Shown here in pieces: positions 11,526 through 23,426 of a DNA stretch of 64,000 nucleotides (positions are counted from its first letter, which is position 1; the number at the start of each line of letters is the position of its first letter). The DNA is from Haemonchus contortus. Its lineage: Eukaryota; Nematoda; Chromadorea; Rhabditida; Trichostrongylidae. The stretch lies in contig LS997565.1 in NCBI GenBank assembly GCA_000469685.2, forward strand, positions 29,333,145 to 29,397,144, in the 5' to 3' direction. A program made the position numbers and the translations under genes. The notes below the pieces were generated by a model. That model was given only the letters and a program-made list of their open reading frames with translations. It was not told the DNA's origin and did no database searches.

Positions 11526-13135
11526 CTCACAACAACATTATCGAAAATCATGGCAATGAGGGCATTGAAACTGAGTCTCTTTAGAATTCGTTCAAGGAGA
11601 TGGCGCAAACTTGCAAGGCAAAAACATTAGTTTGGGAGTCAGTTCATGAGAAAGCAGAAAGGAAACAAAAAACTAACCACATAGAGCGGTAGCTACGGCG
11701 AATGAAAGGGCCGTGGCAAATTTGCCAACTGGCATGGAAGAACGCCTCTGAAAATATCAAATGAGCGCAATCTGTAGGTAGATAACGTGAGGTATAACGA
11801 CGTGATTCGAGAATTCGAAAACAAAAACCCGCATTAAGAACAACGAAAAGACATGGTGAAGATGCAAAGAAATGGACGAAGTCAGATAGTAGAAGGAGCT
11901 ACAGCCATAAATTAATCTTGAGTTCCGTCACTGACTTCGAAGTCATCCTGCTGTAAGCGATGACCATTAGAGTTGGAAACGCCTTCAACAGATGAGGCTA
12001 TAATTGTATGGAAAGAAGCAAGACAAAAAGCATGAAGCCGAGATTAGACGAAAAGCGAATCCATGCTGGAAAGGCGTGAGCAAATACAAGGACAGCAGGA
12101 GGGATTTTTATACCAAGAGCAAACCAGTTGGGAAAAACGATAGACAGTGATTAAGCGATGATAGGAACGAAAAATGCGAAAATTTCGAACAGGTGAGCTA
12201 ACTCACTCAAGTTTACAACTGGTAGAAATCACAAAATGATCACCATACATATGAGAGAGGAACGAAGAGCAAATCCAAACAAACCAATGAGAGCTGCTGA
12301 CGCCGGATTTGGTCTTATCTTACAAGCACTCGGGTATTTATATGGGCGAGCTTATCCGTAATGAAGAATCACGACAAGAATGATCAATGGACAAACAAGT
12401 AAAGGCACTCTAGGTCAAAGAAAAGTAAGGCAATTTTGTAGGTAGCGAGTACAAAAATCCTGAAGTGTCTTCCAATTTTGTGTGAAGAGGAAGGCAACCA
12501 GAAACGTTGGGCTCACTCGAGGTTAATAACACCGGCTCAAAGACTCTGCTCAGAAGTAAAATTCTATCAAAGTTAGCTAGTTGCTCATTATCTGAATTCG
12601 TCGAAACCTTCAAAAATATGATCCTAACACGGCAATAGGAGGAATCTACAAAGGAGATGTAAGCCAACAGCCATTAGGGTTTCCCTAGATACAACTGTTA
12701 AGGGCAAGTTTACGAGACAAGTCACTGAAAAAACTCGGAAATGCTCGCAAAATTGATGACTCCAGAAACCTTACAATACGTTCCAAGTTCATTGGAAAAA
12801 AAGATTCCCAATTGAGGGATAACGTTCTTGATAATTCGCTTGCTTTGGGGCGTACACTTAAAGCCCAGGTGTAATATTAGCTCCCTGTGGGGCTTCCGAT
12901 GTAGCCGTTTCATCTCCCATTATATCTGTCAATAGTACAAGTACCGTATGACTCAAACAAAATGGAATCAAATAGACGGATTAGCTCTTGGAGGTGAAGC
13001 CGTTTCATTCCTTCGACAGTTCAACTTGTTAAAAACAGAAGGTCACACTGTTATTTTTAGAACTACTCCAAGATTCAAGGGAAAAGGTTTCTAGGAAACA
13101 CCAAACTCAAGTAAATGTTATCGGTGGTGAAACAT

Positions 13136-13426
13136 AAAAGATAAGGTCATCTGGCGTCAATTAAACCCATTTAAGGGATGCGCCTCGCATTTCTTCAAAT
13201 TAGAATAGAAGTGTTGCATTGAATGCGTATGTGGCCCATACAGCGGCTTGTAGTGGACAGCCGGTGTATCAGTCAGCGATTTTTATCCTCCCAGATGAGC
13301 CTAGTACCAATTAATCGACCCTGGTATGGAAGTCTTAATTGGCTTAAACGAATAACGATGTAGGATTCGAACCCGCGACCATGCGTGTATGGTAGTGCGT
13401 TACTTGCCACTAAGGCATCTTTGCCA
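13136..13426 (-). mobile_element. tRNA-derived SINE, copy 3
   Basis: Minus-strand copy of the SINE family. Read on the minus strand the head shows a decayed A box near CTTAGTGGCAAG and the B box GGGTTCGAATCC, followed by the body words GGTCGATTAATTGGTAC and TCTGGGAGGATAAAA, ending in a CTTATCTTTT-like tail. Many scattered substitutions mark it as old. Confidence 0.72.
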
Positions 13427-16400
13427 AGTTATCGGTAATATTAGGTCCGAAAAAATGAAATTACGTTGATTAGAAGAAATGGCCCCCTTCCTGCATAAGA
13501 AGAGTTGCTAGACCTTACACAAGCGATATCATTACACGGAAGAAGGCAAAAAGATACAATATAATAAGGATAAGCGTTAATGCATAAGACTTCAGCCTAG
13601 CATAAGCTTTTTAAACTCCTTAGCAACGGATTTTACAGGCCTCTAAATGCGGATGAACAAGTGTGACGGCACGTTCGCGGAGTAAAATATAGTCCATGCA
13701 TAGCTGAACTTTCAAATGTATGAGCAGGCTGCCAAGGGTAATTTTAGTCATAAAAGGACTACATGTACTTCCACACTAATGAAGTAGTATTAAATATGAA
13801 CGAAAACAAAGCAATCAACCACAATACAGAGGAGAATATAAAAATGAATTCATGTTCCATGGAGTTCCATGGAAAACATCCAGAATACATCTTAAACTTG
13901 CAAGGAACATAGACAGCCGTAGCCACAAGTTATTGCCACAATTAAAATCGAAATGAGAACCGAAAACCAGTACCGATATCACTTAAAAGGGATTAGTTAA
14001 TATCAACAAGAGGGTACTAACTGGTCATAGCCATTGCTACCAGCTCATGCCGTGAGCCAACCTACAAAGTGATCAAAAGGCTGGTCGAAACTATTTCAAA
14101 GCGACTGTCAAACACAAGTCGTTTCTAATCAGAATATTGCCTCACTCGTCATTTTTGACACATTTCAAGCAAAATTTTACTTCATCTCAGAACTCATGAA
14201 AGTGCTTGAAGAGGAAATTAGAGCTAAAAAATAGAGAGGAATTGTGCCAGCAAATGAAGAGATGCAAGAAAAAATAGCACGTTTAGAAAGAGGCGGGTCA
14301 AAAGAGACCTCAAGAGGGAGTATTTTTCGGCAAATTGGCGTAATGACCACCTCATAAGCGGAATGGGCGAGACAAACGCGAGTGAAAATGAGCATGAGTA
14401 CGAGTAAAGGCTTGAACAGAAAAATATGCACACTTGGTAAGAAAAAGTGAAAGAAATGTGAGCAGTGCAGCTCAACGCCTTAACTCAAAAAATGGGAAAA
14501 AACCAAAACCAATCAAAACTAAAAAAAGTATTGACGGCGGAAAAATCTTGTCAAAAAGTAAGAGCACCGAAACAGAAAAAAGCTCTCTCAGCCAAGAAGT
14601 TGCTACTCGACTAAAGGTGTTTTCGACTGAGCAGTAGCTCTCACTCAATCTCTCTCTACGCGAAATTATCAATATACACGAAACTAATAGAAGGTGAAAT
14701 GAAGCAAACGGAAACAAAGTAAGTAAAAAACAAGTATTTGTGGTTTATACAATTATAACGTGCTGCGAACACTAGCAAATGGCTAGACATAGTTTGCGGA
14801 CGAAAAGAGCAATCGACTGACGTTGCAGAGGGCGTTGCCATCACCGCATAACCAAATAAGAAAGTGGAGCCCCCGACGACTCTCCGCTACCACTAGCTCT
14901 CTTCTAATTGTCGCTTCTGTTGGGATTCGCTCGCCTCATGATTCAACTGAGATCATCACGAAATATTTCAAGAGATGACGGCGATAAATAGAAACATGCA
15001 CTTCAGTGTCAGCATATGAAATGGCACGAGCGAAATTGCCGAGCTAAAGGTTATCTATCAAAACCATCCGGTGTGCAGTCAACGGATGGAAGCGTTACGA
15101 TTCTAAGGGGACTGAATCCATCCAGGAAATTGAGGACTGAACGAATCGTTGGATATCCTATCGTAATATCTAGTTTCCAAACCAAACCACCTCATTGATT
15201 AGAGCACCTGGTGAACACCTGAAATAACAGGAGGTAGAAGGGATGTGGATGAGGACATGCAATGTTTACCGTAACAACACAAATGGGGAGGGTCATCGCG
15301 TGCTACCTTAGGTAATCAATTTGCTCCCACTGTAACAAGGACACATCCTATGAGTCACTGTGGTATTAGGGGAAAGTTATCGATTTTAAAGTGTCCATAG
15401 GGAAAATGGCCATGAGTTCTTGATTGATGTAAGGCTTAGAGTACCAAAAACCCCTTTGAACTTGAGCGATGATGCAAAAAGACTCCTTAATCCTTATGTC
15501 GCCTTCCTTCAATCGTCTTTTGCGAAGTCAAACGATAGATATTCTGCCTCCGCTAATGTCACATTAACAATGTTTGTTTTGCAGAACGATGGAAACACTA
15601 TCTCCCCGGTGCAGAGATGGGACTAGGGAGGATGTATCCAATTTGGCGTTTGACCGCATCAACGAGATCCCAGCCGAGATCATTCATAGCTGAAAAGCCA
15701 GCGCGTGCGCTTTAAGCCGGTTTACTCGCCCGTTGCGAATGGCTCATTTCACTAACCGACTAAATATTTCAAAAAACTACTATAATTGAGGTTTTGTCTA
15801 CTGTCTACTGCTAATAGATTTCAAAAAAACATATACACACACAATAAAAAGTTAATAATACTAATCAATAAACAATAACGTGACAAAGAGGGAGTAAAGT
15901 GGAGCAAAAATCCATAATGATAAATATGTACAAACTAGAACGATTTCGTGCTTTCGTGGAGAGACAAAGGTATCAACCATCGAAGAATATGGACCTACTG
16001 TAACAATAAAAGTGCATTTTGTCACCCAGACAGCGATATCGTGACAGCATTCAATCTCCGTTCTTCAGAGATCAGAACGACGATAAGGTAGTAGAAGGAC
16101 AGCGGTCTCAGAGGGAAGATAGTCCTCACATGTCAGGAGGTTACAGATTAGCATCGGCATGGAGCCAGACGACGCTGGAAGGAGGGCATAATAGAAATTT
16201 GCATAGGGTAGGAATGCGCTTGCGGATCTCCGCGAAGAAAGGGAAGACGAAAGAAGTATTGGCGTCGGCACCACGCGTCGTCCATGTCTCAGACCCAGCA
16301 AACCCTCACCAAAAAACCTTCTCACAACTGCCTGAGAAGTGAAAATTCGAGGGACGATGGAGCGCTTCGCGAGCGCAAGGTCATGCCCTCAAATGCCTAA

Positions 16401-19400
16401 CCTATGACAGATGTGATGTGCCCGAAACGAATCAATTGCACGACACTGGACATTGGATATCTCGTTGAAATGAAAATGTCAAAAGAAGAGCTTAATTAAG
16501 GAGGAAATACAGAAAACGTTTAATTAGGTGATCAAACTTTTGCTTACACAATACCATGTGAAATAGCTAGGGCAACCCGCCCTTTAAAGCAACGAAAGAA
16601 GTCACGGATTGAACAATGCCGAATGATAACAGGTACTCGTAACAGTAATTATAGGGTGAAAGAGAACAGGATGCAGTCAATTAACGGCGGGATCGACAGC
16701 CGAATAAAAGGTGAATGATCGGAGTGAAAATGACACTTTCTATCCCGTGCAGGGATGTGAATTGCAAAATACGCTACGGCGGCGAGAATCAAGGTGAGCC
16801 AAGTTGGATATTTTTTCAACGGCAGCACTTCGGTTGATTATCTGGGATCTCGTTGTTTTTACTTTCGAAACTGCAAAAACTTCATGAAAGGAGGCTCTAT
16901 CTGGTCTCTGACCATCTTAGCTCAGTTAAGGCCAGGAAGCCGGAACCTATTAAGAAATGATTGGATTGAGCAATCAATTCACGGTTATTTCACTGAAAGG
17001 CGATGAGCGTATCACACAAAGAAAGAAATAACAATTCAGCGAAGTGAATTATGATGTCTAGTCCATATGTCATACCATGGGCACGCATACATCTTCGTTA
17101 GTAGACCGAGTACCGCGTAAAAAATGGATTGGCTAATATTTTCCTCAACCAAACCATTGAGCTCATTCAAAAAAAAAGAAAAAACAGAACCATTCCTACC
17201 AGACCTGAAAATCTGAACTGGTACGAAATCGCTATAGGAAACTAGTAAAATTCAGCAGCGAGTAATGGTCCACAAGCTGGGTGGTCACAAAGGATGTTTC
17301 CTAGACATAGCGGACATTCGAATAACATCTCAGATGTACCACGCACCGTTTGAGAACACGACAGATGGCCGGTCATTTACCACTAGCAGCAGTCATCTAG
17401 ACGATAGCGTAGTCATAAAGTAAGCCACACGATATTCGTCTAATTACCGTCCACTAAATTACAACACTTGGAAATGCAGAAAACATGATCAGCAACATTT
17501 GAAAACAAAGGAATCTAGCAATAGGTGCATTGGAGCAAAAGTACAATTGATGCTTGTGTTTTTGATCAGAAAACGACTGCCAAACATTCATACCAACGAC
17601 GCAGAAAGAGCTGATAAGATTTTATCAGTTCCATAATTCGAGGAACTAACATTTGCAGATTACCAAATCGGACCTTCCGATACAGCGGATTAACATAAAT
17701 TGAAACCTTTCGATTCAAAAATCTCGGTGACCATTGAAACCACCTCCTAGAGTCCTCTGAACCTTGCGCAACGAAAATTGCGTATGAATCATGTCGAGGA
17801 CGGAGGGTTGGAGATTTAGGAACAGCGAGCCAGCGATTTGCAAATCGTGTAAGACAAATTACCCAAGAAGAAATGAAGAAATGAGAAGAGTGGTGGAGAA
17901 GGGGGGGGGGGGTGGAAGAAAAGGGAATGCCTATCTCGTACTGAACAGCTGAACAGAAATTTAAATGAGATGAATTGAAGGTTTAAAGAGCGTTTAAAGT
18001 TTGAACCAGAAACAAGTATTCCGAACACCGGAATACTGGTGCAACAAGTTTCACTCAACTGAAAATTTAGTGAATGCATTCCACTGACCTTGGATGAAAA
18101 AAGGATCAAAAAATTCTTTTTCTTCAACCCGAACCCGAAGTATGCAAAAAAGAAGAATTTCGAACGAAACTTCAAAAAACGTCAGAAAAAAACTTTTAAA
18201 AATCATTTGTTGTGAAACTCAATGTAAAGGGAGATGTAAGGTGGACTCACGAACAAAACCAGCCAACTAATATCCTTCCACATCAAGGCAAACGAGAAGG
18301 CTAAATGGAAAGAAACACTCCTGAAAGGGCAAGAGGCAGAAAACGTTGAGCAAAGTGGAAACGCAATTCAATATCAGGGTAATTAGCTTCCAAATATTGC
18401 CTGCCACACATATTAAACTTTAAAGGAACGGATTATAAGCATGACAACTTCTTATACAACTTACCTTAGTAAATATCAATGAAGCGGCACTCATAATAGG
18501 GAAGAATGAAACAAAAAAAGCTGAAGAATTTGAACTATAAACTTTCCCAAATTTCAAAATACATCAAAATAATATGAAATTACCGTCGTCGTGACATAAA
18601 TTTGAACGAAAATTCAGAAAAAAAAAACCGTCAAACTTAAAGTACACGCTGGCATAAGCTCCAGGTCGATACTTCCACTCCTAAGGAATAGTGGATATAC
18701 TGCCAAGAATCGAATGTCACGCCCCATGCTAATGGACCCCACATAGTGTTGGCTCGAGCTCAAAAAAAGAAAAAGGGCAAGGAATTTCAGTACAACAAAC
18801 CTGCGCCTAGACATATAAGGATTACAGTGACGGATCATACAAAGTACACTCGATCGTACCGATTCCATGTTCATTTCGGCACAGCTTTATCAAATTGTCA
18901 TAGCTAATCGACTTACATTACAAAGTGTCCCCGTGTAGGAGTTTCGAAAAACGATGAAAGGAAACTGGGCGCTTGTTAGGCTAGATTGACAAACTTGTAG
19001 CTGAATTCTTAACTGAGAAGAGGTGGATAGCGGAAGGCACTTGATGAAACGTATAAAGTCCAACTGATTCAACATTCCGTGGCTGCGGCCTAATAGGAAG
19101 ATCTAAAAGAGAGACTGAATCCCTAGAGGGGAAGAGGGGGAATGAGGGGAGGAAAGCGCGTATGCAAACACATGCATACGAAAATCCTGTTAATGGATTC
19201 GGAGTCTGAGATGACATAAATTAGTTGTTTTAGGTATTCATCTATGACAACGCGTCGGAGGGAGGACACGAAATCAGTATCCCATGTAAATAGATGTAAA
19301 CACCAACAACGAAGAGTTCTATAAGTGTGCGAAGCGGAAGAAAGAACACAGGCTTGCATGCTTAAAATCGAAAATAACGAATAGCCTGCGAAGTGAATGC

Positions 19401-22400
19401 TAAAAGAGAGAATGTGAAAGACGAAGAGGATGAATAAGATTGAATATCACGAAGGGGCAGGAGGGCAGGCGTTGCGCAACCACCACTGGCTCCCCCAATT
19501 GCGCGCCTTTGCCCTCAACGAATACCAATAATCGCCGCTATAAACTCATGAAAGGGCATTATTGGACGCTCCACGGTACCTCTCAAAACCTCTCAGCACC
19601 TGAAATGAATGGGAATCGATCTTGGCATAAGAAACGTACGAAAGAAAAGCGACGTAACGTCGTCAAGTGCTTCTCAAACATAAAACCGACGGCATTTCAA
19701 TAGAAGAGCGGAAGCTTTGGAGCCGTCAAGAGAAATTTCCAGTTATGAGGAAAGCAAAGCAACTCTTGCTTGTAATAGACAATTACCTTAATGACTTTTC
19801 CATTTCGACATCTTGTACTTTAAAGTAAGAGTTTTCCTCACATGTTCCTCCACGAACACGAAGCCATTTCACTCTGTCGAAGGATGTACCCCCTCGGAGC
19901 AAAAAGTCCCTCGGAACAGTAGCCTTCGAAGAAAAAACTCGCTTTCGATTTTTCGCCTACCTACTTCCCTGCTATAACAGTTAGGGGAAGACTGGGAACA
20001 ACAGGTGGGGTCTATTGGCACTCGCAGTTATGCCCATTCTTCACCAGTTCACGAACTTGTTGTATCCCTCCATTTGAACCCTGATTATATGAGCTCAGTT
20101 GATTACTTGGCTACCTTTGATATAGGTTTCCGTCGAATGTTCTTTCTCGAATTCCAAAGCAACTTTAGCTTCCTGGAAGAGTCTTGCGAGCGCGCTCGGA
20201 GAAGCCTCCTGTTAATGCAGCTTCTTCAAAAGATCCCTTCCGGAAGCGGCAACAGCACCCACATCTAGACATCTTGCACTTGCTTAAAAGACAAATTTCT
20301 GGCTGAAACTCCGTCTGATGAAGTGCTCAGTCGGTTACATAATGTATCACCGCATCACGCAAAAAACCACTGATAGCCCGAGTTGCGAAAAGAAGCATCG
20401 AGCACTACCGCGGTAATAGTTACCCATAAAATGGACCTAATGTCCACGCATATGTAAACTAGCGCAAATAAGGTAATGTTTATCCCATGCCCTCACACTC
20501 AATTCTTTGAACTTCGTACGAAAACTACTCGTAATTTCGAATGAGTAAGAAAGAAGAAATAAGAATCTTCACTAAAGTTCTTCACTTCGGAACAAGGAAA
20601 AGAAGTATCACCCGAGATGACTCCTGGTGGTCGCTCGTAGCTCACATTCTCGAATTTCACTATTTGGAATGGGGCAATTGCATCATAAGTGGTCCCAAAA
20701 TGACCGGCGGACGCGTACCGCATGCCACACTTTTGCTGCTTTGTGGAAAATAACTTCAAATAGTTAATTCGAATGAAGAAGGAGGAAACGGTTGGGACAA
20801 CATCGTCCTGGCATATACAATTGTTATAGGTCTATTCACACCACTTTCCGACAAAAAAAAAAGCCCATAGTAATGTGCCGCTAATGTATGCCACTGTCTG
20901 CCATTTGAACCCATTCGGTACTGTCCTTGCTATCAGTAATGCGTTTTGTTTGGATTTTTAAACATGAGCTCTTCGGCTTCTGGCATCGTTCCATGGCGCT
21001 TTTTCAATAGCATTCTATAATCGTTTATTCCACAGGACGCGTCTTAATTGCCTGCAACGGCAAGCTGCACGCCCTCAAAGTACCATATCCACCCATGGGC
21101 GGTCGCTCTCGATTTCATCGTGAAGTGAGTAAGGGCTTTGAAGAATGACCCAAGAACATGACTAGTGCTTCGATAGTGATCCTTCGGTTTGGACATATTT
21201 TTTGGAGCAATTATATGGCATCCCACGAGGTCAGAATCAGATCTGAATGATTTAATGGTTGCGGAAACAATTTTTGAAGTATTTGGCAATATAACCGGTC
21301 TATTTTGAAAACATATGTTCCACTGTTATCAGTGTGCAGCGTAGTGTGCACTCATTGTTAATGAAATCACTTGAATTCAGCACAAAAATCGCTGGGGTCA
21401 CTTCTAAAACGGGCCTCAAAGAACAAATTGCCAAAACATCTACTCTCTAAAGCTCTCCTCTTTCAGTGGTGTCACCTTTCCGTGGTCACCTAAGAAAAGT
21501 CGAGTGCTATTCAAGCCCTTTCTATAGAAGACAGCCAAATGAGGGCGACAGCCAGGGCTAGCTTGCACGGGTACTACTTCAAAAACGATGAAAAAGTCAC
21601 CCATCACGTTGCTGCGAACATTCCGAAAACTCTCTGCCGACTTTACTCATTCAACCTATCGTTAAGAGTAAACCCTGATTAGTTTATGGCTTAAAACGCG
21701 TGGAGCAGAACAGGTATTCTGGAGGACCCTGGATGGCTGAACGCAAGCTCGTATCACCGATTAGCGGGGTATCGATCGACGCACAATGTCGATGCCGTTT
21801 GCCTCACGCTTTTCACCCATCGGTCGCGGCGAACTATGAATGCGGTCACTTAGTCACGATGGGATAGAAAAATGATGGATGGTTTCGCACAGCGGTCAGT
21901 AGCGCCCTGCGGCCACGTGGCGCTGGTCTCGATGGGCAGCGAATGCAAATTTTCATACGGCTTTTACTCCTTGCTGGGGTTCACGGAGCGACGATAGAGG
22001 AATTTAGAAAGTTTTCCGCTCAGCTGATAAGTAAAGACGCAGTAGCTATCAGCGGTCACGAAGGTGCTACCCTCACAATTCTTCCCAATCGCGAGTTAAG
22101 AAAATGTTGGCTCTTGTGGGAAGGGTCAGCACCAAGAAGATGGTGCACCTCGCGGCTAAAATCATACTGTATGTCGCGACCCATGGCCTTAACGGTTTCG
22201 AAGGATTCATCGAACATCCTGAGCGCAGTTGCTATCACAGAAGTTCCTACCCTCTAAATTTAGAGTTAAGGTAAGGTCGTAGACGATAACACCACATGAC
22301 CGCCGATGGCTGTTAGTCTATCGTTGGACTCTGCAGAACTCGCTATCAATTATTCGCTCCACTGTTGCTACTTTGACAGACGGCAAAAGGAAAAAAAATT

Positions 22401-23155
22401 GGAATATGTTCGAGTGCCATCGAACCGCCCTTCAGAGACGTTTTTCATAAAGCCCAATGAAATCACCGATCACGGGGAACAAGGCGAGGGGTTAAAACTT
22501 TTCCGAAATTTCGTTTTATGTCTCTCTTCAAAACCATTTTGCAGTTGTAAGGTCATTCTGCCTTTATCTTCCCTTTGAATACTCCAACGACATGGTACAC
22601 AAAACAGGAATAATCACATCCTTTGCAATACAATGGTCGCGTTCCTACAACGAATCACAAGTACCAGTAAATTCTTAGCCTAGAACAGGTGGCTATGGTA
22701 AAATAGAAGTCAGCAAGAAAAATCCAAAAAAAAGGTAATGCAAAAAATGCTAGGAGAACTTCTCACGTAAGCCTCCCCCTAAGTTCTTCGGGACACTGAC
22801 GGTCGGATCGGTCACCTTAGGTCAGCTCACCAGGTGCATGTTGCGTCTATGGTCCAGAATAAGATTAGCGGTAACAAAATTAGTTGGATAGTTTCTAAAC
22901 GAACATCATCATCAACAAGCACTCTTTGCCTTCAAAACTCAGTAAACATCCATTTAATGACACTGCATCTATGACGAAAACTTGACGATTTTCTTTCACT
23001 TGTAGACAGATGACTGCAAAACGTGAATTTCCCTGCTCTCTAGTGAAATTGCTCCTTCTATCACGAAAAATCTGAACAAGAAATCAAATTCGTTACCCGC
23101 GGGCATCCATTTCTTCCATGTATGGATTTCCGTTGGGAGCGGACTTAATTTTGCT
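13427..23155. other. No gene recognised; purine-rich and AT-rich non-coding DNA
   Basis: Nearly ten kilobases with no recognised gene. From about 13.8 to 14.8 kb the plus strand is strongly purine-rich (A and G), which creates long but meaningless pyrimidine-coded frames on the minus strand. A 107-codon plus-strand frame at 16019-16342 and a 68-codon one at 15420-15626 have plausible composition but no domain I know. A patch at 21.7-22.3 kb is more GC-rich and may be an old repeat. The region also contains a G12 tract. Confidence 0.4.
17901..17912 (+). repeat. Poly-G tract (G12)
   Basis: Uninterrupted run of 12 G on the plus strand, within purine-rich sequence. Confidence 0.95.
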
Positions 23156-23205
23156 GATTTATGTGGTGATTGAGTGGGTTCTACCACTCAATCACCACAT
23201 AAATC
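23156..23205. repeat. Perfect hairpin 1 of a cluster: 22-bp arms, 6-base loop
   Basis: The left arm at 23156-23177 (starting GATTTATGTGGTGATTGAG) is the exact reverse complement of 23184-23205, around the loop GTTCTA. No mismatches. It abuts the next hairpin at base 23205. Confidence 0.97.
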
Positions 23206-23249
23206 ATTTTCACGTTCCTATACCAAGGAGGTATAGGAACGTGAAAATG
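23205..23249. repeat. Perfect hairpin 2 of a cluster: 20-bp arms, 5-base loop
   Basis: The left arm at 23205-23224 (CATTTTCACGTTCCTATACC) is the exact reverse complement of 23230-23249, with loop AAGGA. It begins where hairpin 1 ends and has unrelated sequence, so the two are independent palindromes placed back to back. Confidence 0.97.
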
Positions 23250-23355
23250 TCGGAAAAATGCAAAGCTAGCCAGGCTAACGTGATATTAAGGTTTGGTCTC
23301 ACATTGATCAGTTCCCAAATACTAGACAGCTTTGGTGCAGAATACGAAGCTGATG

Positions 23356-23426
23356 CGTATCGGAATCCTAGTAAACATAATCTTCGATTAATAATCGAAA
23401 ATTATGTTTACTAGGATTCCGATACG
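23356..23426. repeat. Near-perfect hairpin 3 of a cluster: 34-bp arms, 3-base loop
   Basis: The outer 26 bp (23356-23381 against 23401-23426) pair perfectly. A single C/A mismatch (23382 against 23400) follows, then seven more pairs (TTCGATT at 23383-23389 with AATCGAA at 23393-23399) and a three-base loop. It is a 71-base foldback about 106 bases right of hairpin 2, with no sequence relation to the first two. Confidence 0.97.

Larger units (their letters stand above)
7147..13135. other. No gene recognised
   Basis: Six kilobases of AT-rich sequence with only short, domainless open frames. Either the long first intron of the L1CAM-family gene or intergenic DNA 5' of it. The only notable structures are two short-loop inverted repeats at 10863-10918 and 11500-11525. 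Confidence 0.4.

Noticed and set aside
14177..14431. Minus-strand frame with a signal-peptide-like start, a candidate first exon of the L1CAM-family gene
   Set aside because: It lies in a purine-rich tract that makes hydrophobic frames by composition, and the available donor sites do not give the required phase.
22996..23414. Open frames on both strands around the hairpin cluster
   Set aside because: They cross the palindromes without any domain or codon bias.
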